This document shows, one piece after another, positions 10,913-22,400 of a stretch of 64,000 nt of DNA. The stretch is from the NCBI GenBank assembly GCA_039707655.1, contig CM077676.1, positions 378,204,114-378,268,113 of the forward strand, given 5' to 3'. Source of the DNA: Elymus sibiricus (lineage: Eukaryota > Streptophyta > Magnoliopsida > Poales > Poaceae). The notes beneath the pieces are model-generated. The model had not been told where the DNA came from. It was given only the letters and a program-made list of their open reading frames with translations, and made no database searches. Position 1 is the first letter of the stretch, and each line of letters opens with the position of its first letter. The position numbers were made by a program, and so were the translations under genes.

Positions 10913-13524
10913 GAGCATCATTGAAATCATCATGCCTAGCTAAAAAGGCATTAAAGAAAAACGCTTGTTGGGAGACAACCCAATATTTATACCTATTGTT
11001 TTTTGTGTGTTCACATGATTAAGCTACTGTAGCAATCAAGTTTTATATGTTTATTCATCACATAATATGAGTTTTGCTTGGAGCGTCATTTTCTTTTGTT
11101 GAGATTTGCTTGCTGTTATCAATAATCATGTTTTGTATCTTTTATTTCAATAAAATGCCAATTAGAGCCTTTACCATGCTCAGTTTGCATGTTCATGTGT
11201 TGCTGTTTGAAAACAGAAAGTTTTCTGTGATGTACAGAATATTCCTGAATAGTAAGAACATGATAAAAATCTGGAATTTTAACACAGTAAGTATGCATGA
11301 GTTCTCTGTCACATGGTAATTTTTCAGAATTTTTGGAGTTAGGGAAGTATGAATTCTTATTCACCCTTTACAGACTATTCTGTTTAGACAAATTTCGGTT
11401 ATAGTTGCATTGTTTGCATATGTTGCTTGTTTAATGTTTCTATTTGTGGATAGGAGTATTAAATATGCAGAGGAATTTAGTATGCAATGTTTAATTATAA
11501 TTTTAGTGATTTGTTACAATAGAGAATGTTAAGGTTTTGAGTTGATTTATACTAACTTATCTCACGAGTTCTTGTTGAGTTTTGTGTGGATGAAGTTTTT
11601 AAGATTTAGGAGAAGCCATGATATGAGAGGAATCAAGCAGACACAAGAGCTCAAGCTTGGGGATGCCCAAGGCACCTCAAGATAACATTCCAAGAAGTCT
11701 CAAGCAACTAAGCTTGGGGATTCCCCGTTAGGCATCCCACCTTTCTTCATCAACACCTCTCGGTTAGCCTAAGTTTTTACTTGTTCACATGATATATGCT
11801 ATTCTTGGAGTGTCCTTTTATTTTTGTTTTGTTTGCTGTTTGAATAAAATTATCAAGATCTAAAATCTTGAATGGGAGAGAGTCCTCACATAGCTACTTA
11901 ATTGTTTGACTACTCATTGATCTTCAGTTATATCTTTTGGAGTAGTTTGTCATTTACTCTCGTTCTTCACTTATATCCTAAGAGTAAATTGTTGAATGAA
12001 TTGAATATCATAAATTTGAAATTATATGTGCTTCATATGCTTGTCTCATGCCTAGTAGTAGTTTCACATTGCGTTTATAAAGTAAAATCTATTGAAGTTT
12101 GACAATCACAATATTGGTCATACAAGCAATTCATGAATGATTAGTATATGGAAGAGAACTTTCACATACAAATATATTATCTTGGACATCTTTTAAGATT
12201 GTGAATACCCATTAATTATTTTCAAATTTGACCAAATTAGTTGAAGTTGGACAAGGAAGACAACGTAATGAGTTATGTTTGGGTATATTTGCATCGAAGT
12301 TATATTGTTATGGATCCTCTAACATGTGGTTCTTGTTTAGAATCTTTTGCTAGCCTAAATTTCTGTAGTAAGCGGGAATACTGCTTGTGCATCCAAAATC
12401 CTTGAGCCAAGTTTCTTCCATGAGTGTCCACCATACCTACCTATATATGGTATTACCCTGCCGTTCCAAGTAAATTTGCATGTGCCACCTCTAATCATTC
12501 AAATAAGCATCTATTTTGTGTGCCCGTACCGCTCATGAAGTGGCAGGTGGTGGTCAGTATCTTCCATGTTAAGCGAGTTATTCTCATGATGGGTGTTTAT
12601 TCACTTGTCATTGCACGAGAGAGGGCGGTAATTGGGATGCCCAGTCCCGCAAAACAAAAATATATAATTAAACAAACTCCCCCGGAAAGTTGATTGTATG
12701 GAGGGCACCTGAGGATTTGGCTAGCCATGGCTTGTGTTTGAATGGTTGAGGGGGAGTAAACTTTACCTTTCCGCTTGGGAACCGCCTATAATGTGTTTAG
12801 CATGTAAGATATTGAGAACTCTCTGTCATGACGTTGACAGGAAAGGCATACCACTCAAAATATATTCATCTCTGTTGTAAGCTATGAGCTCTGGCACCTC
12901 TACAAATCCCTGCTTCCCTCTGTGAAGGGACATTCCATTTACTTTTGTGCTAATTACTTTCATGCTATTTATTTTTGTTGAGTCAACTTCTTATTCCAAC
13001 CTATTCTCTAGTTGGCAAGCATCATGTGGTGGGGATAGATCCAGGCACATATATCCATTCAAATATATTTGATCATGAATTATTATTGTTGACAATTATC
13101 TCTATGATAAATGAGTTGGGAGGCGAAACATTAAGCCCCTATCTTTCTCTGTGTTCGATGGATGCCATTTGTTCTAAAAATATGCTTTGAGTACTAGCAA
13201 CCATAGAAGACTATATGATCATTGAGTATGTGGAGCTCTTACTTAGACTCTATTTAAGATAAGTTGAATTGCAATTGTTTGGTGACTAAGAACATAGGTT
13301 GTTAACTTTCAAGAGAATGCAAATCATTAAACCATAACATGTGAATTGATTGCTACTTTATCATGATGAGTTTTATGAGAAAGAGTTGTTGTTATGATGC
13401 TAGGAAAAGTGATTGAAATTATCATTGATCAAACTTGTGCACTATGCTAGCATTCACACTTCATAAATTATTTCTTTTATCATTTACCTACTCGAGGATG
13501 AGCAGCAATTAAGCTTGGGGATGC
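10913..13524 (+). repeat. 3' UTR of element B with PPT
   Basis: No convincing gene is present. PPT-like copies AAGCTTGGGGAT lie at about 11653 and 11709. The true PPT AAGCTTGGGGATGC (13511-13524) abuts the 3' LTR. The stretch 12240-13500 is homologous to the 3' UTRs of A (minus strand, 3590-4700) and Y (33450-34843). Confidence 0.85.
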
Positions 13525-13845
13525 CGATACGTCTCCAACGTATCTATAATTTATGAAGTATTCATGCCATGTTTATAACAATTTTATATGGTTTTGGTAG
13601 GATTTGATTAGAACTAACCCAGACTGACGATGTTTTCAGCAGAACTACCGTGGTGTTGTTTTTTGTGCAGAAATAAAAGTTCTCGGAATGGGCCCAAAAT
13701 TTACGGTGATTTTTTATGGGCCAAAAGAGACCCACAGAGCACCGGAGTTGGACCAGGAGGTGGCCGAGGGCGCCACAAGCCTGGGGAGCGCGCCCCCCCT
13801 AGGGCGCGCCCCCCGAGCTTGTGGGACCCTCGGGCACCCCCTAAC
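13525..13845 (+). repeat. 3' LTR of B, first part
   Basis: It starts CGATACGTCTCC, a T-to-C change at the first base. It contains the GC-rich quasi-palindrome at about 13763-13840 and breaks at the CTAAC target site of solo LTR C. Confidence 0.9.
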
Positions 13846-14145
13846 TGTGACGCCCGTGACTCGACCGTGCACTAATCATACACGCAAATGCGCACGATCA
13901 ATCCCAGGGACTCACGGGAAGATATCACAACACAACTCTAGACACAAAATAAAATAATACAAGCTTTATATTGCAAGCCAGGGGCCTCGAGGGCTCGAAT
14001 ACATAAGCCCGAGTTACACAAGAGTCAGCGAAAGCATTAGTATCTGAGTACAGACATAATTAGACAAGGCTGTCTTAAGAAGGCTGAGCAAAACAACGAC
14101 ATCTAGATCGAAAAGGCGCAGGCCTCCTGCCTGGGAGCCTCCAAA

Positions 14146-14237
14146 CTACTCCTGGTCGACGTTCTCCATGTACTAGTAAGCTCCACCGTGGTAGTAGTAG
14201 TCGTCGACGGGGTCAGCTGGCTCCGGGGCTCCGTCAT
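14146..14237 (-). pseudogene. Antisense terminal exon-like segment in solo LTR C
   Basis: On the minus strand a CAG acceptor precedes a short frame beginning in phase 1 (GAC GGA GCC CCG...) with the pattern D-G-A-P-E-P-A...P-V-D-D-Y-Y-Y. It ends at TAG 14146-14148. One internal TAG (14173-14175) replaces a Tyr codon present in C2. The homologue in C2 is at 30022-30119. Function is unknown; the coding claim rests on frame and phase conservation between the two copies. Confidence 0.45.
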
Positions 14238-15309
14238 CTGATCGCAACAATCGGGTATGGGGAAAAAGGGTAGCAAAGCAACCATGAGTACTCATCCAAA
14301 GTGCTCGCAAGACTTACATCAGATCTATGCTAAATATGCATCGGTATCAAATGAAAGGGCTGTATCTGTGGACTAGAGTGCAGAAATGCCAGAATAGAGG
14401 GGAAAGCCTAGCCTATCGAAGTCTAGCATCTTCAGCGTCTTGCAGCATTAGAAGAGTGAAGATAGCAGCATAACATAAAGTAACAAGCATGTAGTAGGAA
14501 AGCCTAGAGATCCTTCGTCGACTCCCTGCGAGAAAGCGATCCCGGAGCTTAAAATTAAATTAACATGTATTCAGTTCAAGTTGTAGTAGATCGGGATACA
14601 ACACTAAGCGTCCTGTTACCGTGGACACGACTATTCGAATAGATAACTTCCCTGCAAGGGTGCACTACTGTTACCCAACACGCTCGATTAACTCTGGCCG
14701 GACACACTTTTCCGGGTCATGCCCGGCCTCGGTTGATCGACACGACGTAGTCCTACCTAGGCTCCGCAGAGAGGTCCTCGCCGGTCTACATCCTAAGTGC
14801 TCAGGGGTCTTGGGCCCATCGCCCTTTGCACTCTGGGTCGTTATGCGATGAGCCGGGACGAGCACCACCTCATCCTGGATGGCATTGGCCCGACAGGCCC
14901 ACAATGCTGAACTGGACATCTGACAGAGCTATCGGCTGATACATACGGCGCCGAGGGCCCCATTAAACCATTATCCTGCGTGGTGGTAGTGCGTATAGGC
15001 CAGTGGCCAACTCAGATCAAATACCCAAATCCGTTAGTGTGTTGGGAGCTCGTGGTGACGATCAGTACTCCTGTCGCCCCGTCTCGAGGAAGTGCAACAA
15101 GGGTCAGGCCCATCCCTCTCAAGGGCGGTCTCTGCCTGCCCGGCCGCGCCTCGTAATTGTCTCGCGGGTACCTTCCAGGTCAACCCGACTCTCAGGAGAC
15201 TGTCGGGAACTCAGATCCACCTCTACCGGAGTGGTACCGCCTGTCCCTTCAGTCCCGCAGTAACAGTACATGGGGGCAACTTTTAAATTTAACCGTGTGT
15301 CCGTAACAT

Positions 15310-15530
15310 CAAGAGGGTAATCCGAGGAATCACCCTCGATGGACTCCCACTTGATGCTAATGTCAAGGTGAACTAAGAGGAATCACCCTCGATGGATTCA
15401 CACTTGAGGGGTTGCACGACAGAGGCGTCATCGGAGGTGGTGAAAGAGGAATCACCCTCGGTAACCCACAACCGACTAGCTATGCTACAGAGATATCATC
15501 AGGAGTGAGGTAGGAGGTATCACCCTCGGC
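15310..15530 (+). repeat. Diverged short repeats (core GAATCACCCTCG) in LTR C
   Basis: The core recurs at about 15319, 15381, 15450 and (as GTATCACCCTCG) 15508, spaced by about 58-69 bp, with weaker similarity between. The same array is present in C2 in reverse (28775-28980). Confidence 0.7.
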
Positions 15531-15842
15531 ACTCGATGGTAGCTCTGCAGAGTCGTACAACTAAGGGGGTGTGAGGTGCAGTGTCGGTCTCTGCACGTCG
15601 ATCATATTGATCGAGTCACCGGTGGTAAAGCATGGCAACAAGGACAAGGGTGGTGGGGCCATTGATGGATCACTAACCAGTCTATACTAAGCATATAGGA
15701 CAACAGGTAAAGTATCAACAGTAGGTTACAACATCAGGCCATGCATCAGAATAGGATCAATCAATTACAGTAGCAAAATCTAATGCAAGCACGGGGAAGA
15801 AAGAATAGGTGATACAGTAATGATCAAGGGGGTTTTGCTTGC

Positions 15843-15917
15843 CTGGAAGCTCTGCTGAAAAGGAAGCAGGGTCGTCGGTGACGTAGTCGATCACAGGGGC
15901 AGCGTCGGTCTCGGGGT
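15843..15917 (-). pseudogene. Antisense internal exon-like segment in solo LTR C
   Basis: On the minus strand a pyrimidine tract and TAG acceptor precede 75 bp that read P-E-T-D-A-A-P-V-I-D-Y-V-T-D-D-P in one frame and end CTTCCAG before GCAAGC, a possible GC-AG type donor. The C2 homologue (28400-28471) is 72 bp, so the length difference is one codon. It ends with one spare base, which matches the phase of the 14146-14237 segment. Confidence 0.45.
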
Positions 15918-16569
15918 CTACCAGAGGGAAGAGGGGGGAAGAAACAGTAAATATAAAGCAAACAATGCACACAGATGCTTGGCATGGCAATAGGCTGTGC
16001 TAGGGGTGCCCTAACGCAGTACTAAGTATTTTAAACGGAGCGGGAAAATATTTGGGAATATTTTCCCAGCTCCGAACACTATTCATTTAGCGGTTTTGGT
16101 AGCAAATATTCAACGTTTAGTATGTTAGAGGCGTGTGACAGGTATATGGAGGGCATATTCGGATTCTTCATATTTTTCTGATCATTTTTCATATATAAAT
16201 TATTTTCATCCGAGTTATGATTTATTTTATATGATTTTTCAAAGTTTTAGCAATATTCTGAAATTTCTGGATTAATTATATTTCAAAAATATTAAATAAC
16301 AAAATGCTATGGGTACCCAGTGGGTGTACCCAACTATTCAGCATAGAGGCTGACCAGTGGGCCCAATTGACTGGGTCAACTGCCCAGTCAGCAGAGGCTG
16401 ACTGGTGGGCCCTCTGCTGAGTCAGCAGAGCAAAGTCAGCAGATCTTATCCATTTGAACAGTAAACGGCGGGTCCCATGTGTCAGTTAGTCATTTAACTA
16501 AACCGGTTTCTATTAAACTAATTAACCCGCATGGGGCCCGACTGTCAGTCAGTGGGTTAGTGGTTAATT

Positions 16570-17290
16570 AAACGGCGGTTAGCAACTTAATGACGTGCCA
16601 CGTCAGCATCGCCGGAATCACGCGCCGGCGACCTTACCATGCAGCGGTGGCGCACGGGGACGGTGCTCCCGGCCACCATTTGGCTCGGGAGAGGGCTCTT
16701 TCGAGCGCGGGCGGTGAGGCGAGCATGGTGGTGAGGGTTACACGGGCTGGGATGGACGAACGCGCCGGCAGCGACGACGGCTAGCGGCGGCGGCGGCGGA
16801 CCTAAACGGCGCGGCCACTAGAGCATGAGGGGAAGAGGGGGAAAAGGCCACGAAGGACCGGGAGCGCACGGAGAAGCTCGAGGTGGGCTCGGGGAGGCCG
16901 GAGAGGCCCGGGGTCGAGCGGATCGACGACGAGGGGCGCGCGGTGGCCGACGGGGGAATCGACGATGACGTCGGCTCTGCGGCGCCCCGGCCCCGATCCA
17001 GAGTTGTAGAGGGCGAAGCAGACGTCGGCGGTCCCCTAGGGCACATCGGCGTGGCGAGGGAGGGCCGGTGGCTGCGGGCACGACGACGACGCGGCCATGG
17101 CTGCGCCGGGCTCGCCCAGGAAGAAGAAGGCGAGTGAGGGGGAAAAAAGGGGGAAGCTAGGGTTCGTCAGGGGCTCGACGGCGACCTTATCCACCGCCGA
17201 GGCACGGCGGATGGACGACGCGTGGCCATCCGCGGCGTGAACGCCGTGCACGCACCCACGACGCCCCGGTGAACAGAGAGGAAGACAATG
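16570..17290. other. GC-rich, CpG-dense zone of solo LTR C
   Basis: About 720 bp of markedly GC-rich sequence between AT-rich flanks. Long frames on both strands reflect composition only. On the antisense strand it ends in CT-rich sequence like a grass 5' UTR. C2 has the same zone (26780-27830). Confidence 0.65.
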
Positions 17291-17820
17291 GGGAGATTAG
17301 GTGGGCTGGGCCTCTACTGTGCACTAGAGGCCCAGTGGTACAGTGGGTGCTTATTCTTTTCCTTTTCTTATTTCTCTGTTTTCTTTATTAACTCTGTTTT
17401 TGTATTTTTCTTTTAGCAATAGATCAATTTTGTAAAATGTGTGGCTGGTCTCAATATTTAGTATGCAATATATATTACTGCCACAAAAAGTTTGGAGCCA
17501 TGATGATTTCACTTGAATTTTGCATAAATGAAAATGGATTAAATGGGGCTGTTTAGGTACTGTTTTTGGATGTTAGGGTCAAATTTGGAATTCAATTAAT
17601 GTTGGTTTTATTTTTATAATTGCTTTGGGAATTTTTGCAATATTATGAACATTTTTGTTTTGCTGTTTGAAGAAATAATTATTTGACTTGCATTTTGAAT
17701 TTTGAATTTGAACTTGAAGTTGGATTATTTTCTAAATGCAATTTATTTAGGATGATCAAGATGACATGGCTAATTAATTACCTTAATGACAGGGTTGAGA
17801 GCTGGGGATGTTACACTAAC

Positions 17821-19067
17821 GTGATTCCAACGCCAAATATTCCTATAAATAGAGAAAACCCCAGAAAGAAACCTAGAACTTCCACGCCGCCGCCGCAAGC
17901 CTCTGTACTGAAGCGATCTCATCCGGAGCCCTGTTCCGGCACTCTGCCGGAGGGGGAAATATGTACTAGTAGCTATGTGTTTGATCTCTCTCTCTCTCTC
18001 TCGTGTTCTTGATTTGGCACGATCTTGATGTACCGCGAGCTTTGTTAATATAGCTGGATCATATGGTGTTTCTTCCCTCTCTATCTTCCTGTGATGAATT
18101 GAGTCTTTCCCTTTGAGGTTTCGTTATTGTCGGATTGAATATTTCGGATTTGAGAACACTTGATGCATGCCTTGCATGTGGATACCCGTGGTGACAATGG
18201 GGTATTCTATTGAGTCACCTGATGTATGTTTTGGTGATCAACTCACGGATTCCCGTGACCTTGGGGTGATCTAGGCATAGGGGTTGGTTGCACGTTTTCA
18301 TTATCTTTTCTCCGATAAGAAACTTTGGGGTGCTCTTTGAAGTTCTTTGTGTGGATTGAATATTATGAATCTGAAGTTGTTTTGATGCATATCAAATAAT
18401 CAACTCACGGATACTTGGGGTGACATTGGAGTATCTAGGTGACATTAGAGTTGGTTGATGCATATCATATGGTGTTATTTTAGTACGAACTCTAGGGCTG
18501 TTTGTGACACTTATAGGGATGGCTCAATAGATTGATCGGAAAGGATAACTTTGAGGTGGTTTCGTACCCTACAACAATTTCTATCTTATGTTCTCCGCTA
18601 ATAGGAACTTTGGAGTGATTCTTTATCGCACGTTGAGGGATTGTTATATGATCCAATTATGTTAGCATTGTTGAGAGACTGCACTAGTGAAAGTATGAAC
18701 CCTAGGCCTTGTTTTCAAGCATTGCGATACCGTTTGTGCTTCGTTTTATCACTTGCTACCTTGCTGTTTTTATTTATTCAGATTATAAAAACCTATTTCT
18801 ACTATCCATACTACACTTGTATCACCATCTCTTCACCGAACTAGTGCACCTATACAATTTACCATTGTATTGGGTGTGTTGCGGACACAAGAGATTCTTT
18901 TTATTTGATTGAAGGGTTGTTTGAGAGAGACCATCTTCATCCTACGCCTCCCATGGATTGATAAACCTTAGGTCATCCACTTGAGGGAAATTTGCTACTG
19001 TCCTATAAAACTCTGCGCTTGGAGGCACAACAGAGTTTACAAGAATAAAGTTGCGTAGTAGACATCA
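17821..19067 (+). repeat. 3' LTR of B, second part
   Basis: It continues after the duplicated CTAAC and ends GTAGTAGACATCA. The TATA box is at about 17843-17850. Compared with the 5' LTR, about 77 bp of leader are missing at about 17960 (GGGGGAAAT joins directly to ATGTAC). A (CT)n tract lies at 17985-18003. Confidence 0.9.
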
Positions 19068-19149
19068 GTGACTTCCCCGGCTTCCTCCTTCTCGAGTTTC
19101 ATCTGCAGCAACCAAGCATCGTCTCCCACGTTGTTGGAGGAGGAGGACA
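19068..19149 (-). pseudogene. N-terminal part of the post-integrase ORF of Z
   Basis: ATG at 19147-19149 begins MSSSSNNVGDDAWLLQMK and runs without a stop into the duplicated GTGAC site, where element B interrupts it. It continues at 1520. The upstream stretch carries a TATA-like TATATATACTC on the minus strand (about 19240-19250), so this ORF may have its own promoter. Confidence 0.55.
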
Positions 19150-19284
19150 TGATGCCTGGCTTAAAAAATCTGACAAAAAACAGCCCAAAACAAGAACAGA
19201 GGAGAAACTTGCGATGCGGTGGTCAAAACACCCGTGAGTATATATAAAGAATTTTTATCTTGCAAAACAAACATACGAGAGGAA

Positions 19285-19400
19285 TATGGAGTCGGGAGGG
19301 CACACGAGGGGCCCACAAGGCAACACGGTGCGCCCCAAGGGGGGTCGCGCCCTGTTGCCTTGTGACCTCCTCGTGGGTCCTCTCGGCTGTTTCTTATTTT
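19285..19400 (-). promoter_or_regulatory. Internal copy of the LTR GC-rich promoter module in Z
   Basis: The inverted arms CACAAGGCAACAnGG and CCTGTTGCCTTGTG flank a GC loop. It is the same module as in the Z 5' LTR at 25466-25556. A TATA-like run follows about 45 bp downstream on the minus strand and the ORF start is at 19149. Promoter function is inferred. Confidence 0.55.
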
Positions 19401-19492
19401 TGTATTTTTTCTAATATTCCAAAACGGACAGAAATAATTTTTATGGAATTTTTGGTGTCAGTTTACTTACCGTATCACATACCTACCCCTTT

Positions 19493-22400
19493 TCAGGGTT
19501 CTGGAGCGCTCCGGAAGGACTCTTTGATGTGTTCCTCCGGTGTCATCGTATGAATGATATTAGTTTCAACGTTAATGGGAGTACCTGAAATATAATGCTT
19601 AATTCTTTGTCCATTAACCACTCTCGGATTAGTGCCTTCGCAGTTGTTGATTTTGATAGCTCTGGAGCGGTAAACTTCTTCGATGATATATGGCTCTTCC
19701 CATTTAGAGAGAAGTTTTCCTGCAAAGAACCTGAAATGAGAGTTGTACAATAGAACTTTCTCACCTACTTTAAATTCCCGTTTTTGAATTCTTTAATCAT
19801 GCCATCTTTTAACCTTTTCTTTAAATAACTTGGCATTTTCATATGCTTGGGGTTCTCCATTCATCTACAGAGCTAATATCAAATAACCTCTTTTCACCGG
19901 CAAGTTTAAAATCATAATTAAGTTCTTTAATTGCCCAATATTCCTTATGTTCTAACTCAAGAGGTAAATGACATGCTTTTCCATAGACCATTTTATAAGG
20001 GGACATACCCATAAGATTTTTATAAGCGGTTCTGTAAGCCCAAAATGCATCATCAAGTTTCTTAGACCAATTTTTCCTGGGTCTATTAATAGTCTTTTGC
20101 AAAATTAATTTTATTTCTCTATTACTCAATTCAACTTGACCACTAGACTGAGGATGATATGGAGATGCAATTCTATGATTAACATCATATTTAGCAAGCA
20201 ATTTACGAAAAGTACCATGAATAAAATGTGAGCCACCATCAGTCATCAAATATCTAGGGACTCCAAACCTCAGGAATATTACTTCTTTAAGCATTTTAAT
20301 AGAAGTGTTATGATCAACACTACTAGTTGGAATAGCTTCTACCCACTTAGTAACGTAATCAACAGCAACTAAAATATGAGTATACCCATTAGAGGAAGGA
20401 AAAGGTCCCATATAATCAAAACCCCAAACATCAAATGGTTCAATAACAAGTGAATAATTCATAGGCATTTCCTGATGTCTACCAACATTACCAATTCTTT
20501 GACATTCATCACAAGAAAGGACAAACTTACGTGCATCTTTGAAGAGAGTAGGCTAATAAAAACCAGATTGTAATACCTTATGTGCAGTTCTGTCTCCCGC
20601 ATGGTGTCCTCCGTATGCCTCGGAGTGACACTTCCGTAGGATTTGTTCCTGTTCATGCTCAGGTACACAACGTCTAATAATACCATCTACTCCTTCTTTA
20701 TATAAATGTGGGTCATCCCAAAAGTAATGCCTTAAATCAAAGAAGAACTTTTTCTTTTGTTGGTATGTGAAACTAGGTGGTATATATTTAGCAACAATGC
20801 AATTAGCATAGTCTGCATACCAAGGAGTGTTACGAGAAGCATTTATCACAACTAATTGTTCATCATGGAAATCATCACTAATGGGAAGTGGGTCATCAAG
20901 AAAATTTTCCATTCTAGACAAATTATCTGCTATGGGATTCTCAGCTCCCTTTCTATCAACAATATGCCAATCAAATTCTTGTAGCAGAAGAACCCACCTA
21001 ATAAGTCTAGCTTTAGCATCTTTCTTTTCCATAAGATATTTAATGGCAGCATGATCAGTGTGAATAGTAACTTTGGAATCAACAATGTAGGATCTAAATT
21101 TATCACATGCGAACATAACTGCTAAAAATTCTTTCTCAATAGTAACATAGTTTCTTTGAGCACTATCTAGAGTTTTACTAGCATAATGGATAACATTTAA
21201 TTTCTTATCAACTCTTTGACCTAGAATAGCACCAACAACATAATCACAAGCATCACACATAATTTCAATGGGTAGGTTCCAATCAGGTGGTTGAACAATA
21301 GGTGCAGAAATTAAGGCTTTCTTAAGAATTTCAAAGGCTTCTACACAATCATCATCAAAAATAAATGGAACATCTTTTTGCAAGAGATTAGTAAGAGGCC
21401 TAGAAATTTTAGAGAAGTCTTTTATAAACCTTCTATAGAAACCAACATGACCAAGGAAGCTTCTTATACCTTTGATATCTTTAGGACATGGCATTTTGTC
21501 AATTGCATCTACTTTAGCTTTATCAACTTCAATACCTCTTTCAGAAATTTTATGCCCAAGGACTATACCTTCATTCACCATAAAGTGGCACTTCTCCCAA
21601 TTCAAGACAAGATTAGTTTCTTCACATCTCTGCAAAACTCGATCAAGGTTGCTCAAGCAATCATCAAAAGAAGTTCCGTAAACGGAAAAATCATCCATGA
21701 AAACCTCAACAATCTTTTCACAAAAGTCAGAGAATATAGCAGTCATACATCTTTGAAAGGTAGCAGGTGCATTACATAAACCAAAAGGCATACGACGATA
21801 AGCATAAGTTCCAAAAGGACAAGTAAATGTGGGTTTCTCTTGATCTTCTGGTGATACAAGTATTTGAGAGAAACCAGAATAATCATCTAGGAAGCAAAAG
21901 TGTGTATGCTTAGATAATCTTTCTAACATTTGATCAATAAAAGGCAAAGGATAATGATCTTTCCTAGTAGCTTTATTTAATTTTCTGAAATCAATTACCA
22001 TTCTATAATCGGTTACAATTCTTTGTGGGATAAGTTCGTTTTTGTCATTAGGAACAACAGTAATACCTCCTTTCTTAGGAACACAATGAACATGACTTAC
22101 CCATCTACTATCAACTATGGGATAGATTATACCTTCCTCCAGAAGCTTTAATATTTCGGTTCTTACCACATCTTTCATTTTAGGATTCAACCTTCTTTGG
22201 TGATCAACAACTGGTTTAGCATCTGGCTCCATATGAATTTTATGCTGACATAAAGTGGGACTAATGCCCTTTAGATCATCGAGAGTATATCCAATAGCAG
22301 CACGGTGCTTCTTCAGAGTTTTAAGTAATCTCTTTTCTTCATGCTCTGAAAGGTTAGCACTAATAATAGCAGGATATATCTTCTTTTCATCAAGATAAGC

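Larger units (their letters stand above)
13846..17815 (+). mobile_element. Solo LTR C, ~4 kb, Sukkula/Erika-like (LARD) type
   Basis: 3970 bp, starting TGTGACGCC and ending GATGTTACA, with target duplication CTAAC at 13841-13845 and 17816-17820. No PBS, PPT or second LTR is present, so it is a solo LTR. Long LTRs of about 4-5 kb that often occur alone are known for Triticeae LARD elements such as Sukkula and Erika; the family name is from memory. It has three zones: mixed sequence with a diverged GAATCACCCTCG repeat (15310-15530), a GC-rich CpG-dense zone (about 16570-17290), and an AT-rich 3' end (17340-17815). Antisense exon-like segments are annotated separately. Confidence 0.88.
1526..19067 (+). 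mobile_element. Non-autonomous LTR retrotransposon B (complete, with two nested insertions)
   Basis: It is bounded by GTGAC at 1521-1525 and GTGAC at 19068-19072. LTRs are 1526-2007 plus 8668-9812 (5') and 13525-13845 plus 17821-19067 (3'). PBS, conserved acidic ORF, 3' UTR and PPT follow in order. Without element A (2008-8662) and solo LTR C (13846-17815) it is about 6.9 kb. There is no gag, protease, RT or integrase. It is inserted inside the 3' ORF of minus-strand element Z. Its LTRs belong to the same subtype as those of element I. Confidence 0.93.

Noticed and set aside
15310..15530. CRISPR-like array
   Set aside because: Repeats are diverged, irregular and inside an LTR of a plant genome.
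16738..17251. Pro/Arg/Ser-rich ORFs in the GC-rich zone of C
   Set aside because: Same reason as for C2; no frame could be shown to match between C and C2.
13846..17815. C considered as a complete retrotransposon
   Set aside because: No PBS, PPT or internal pair of repeats was found. TG...CA ends with a single perfect TSD fit a solo LTR.
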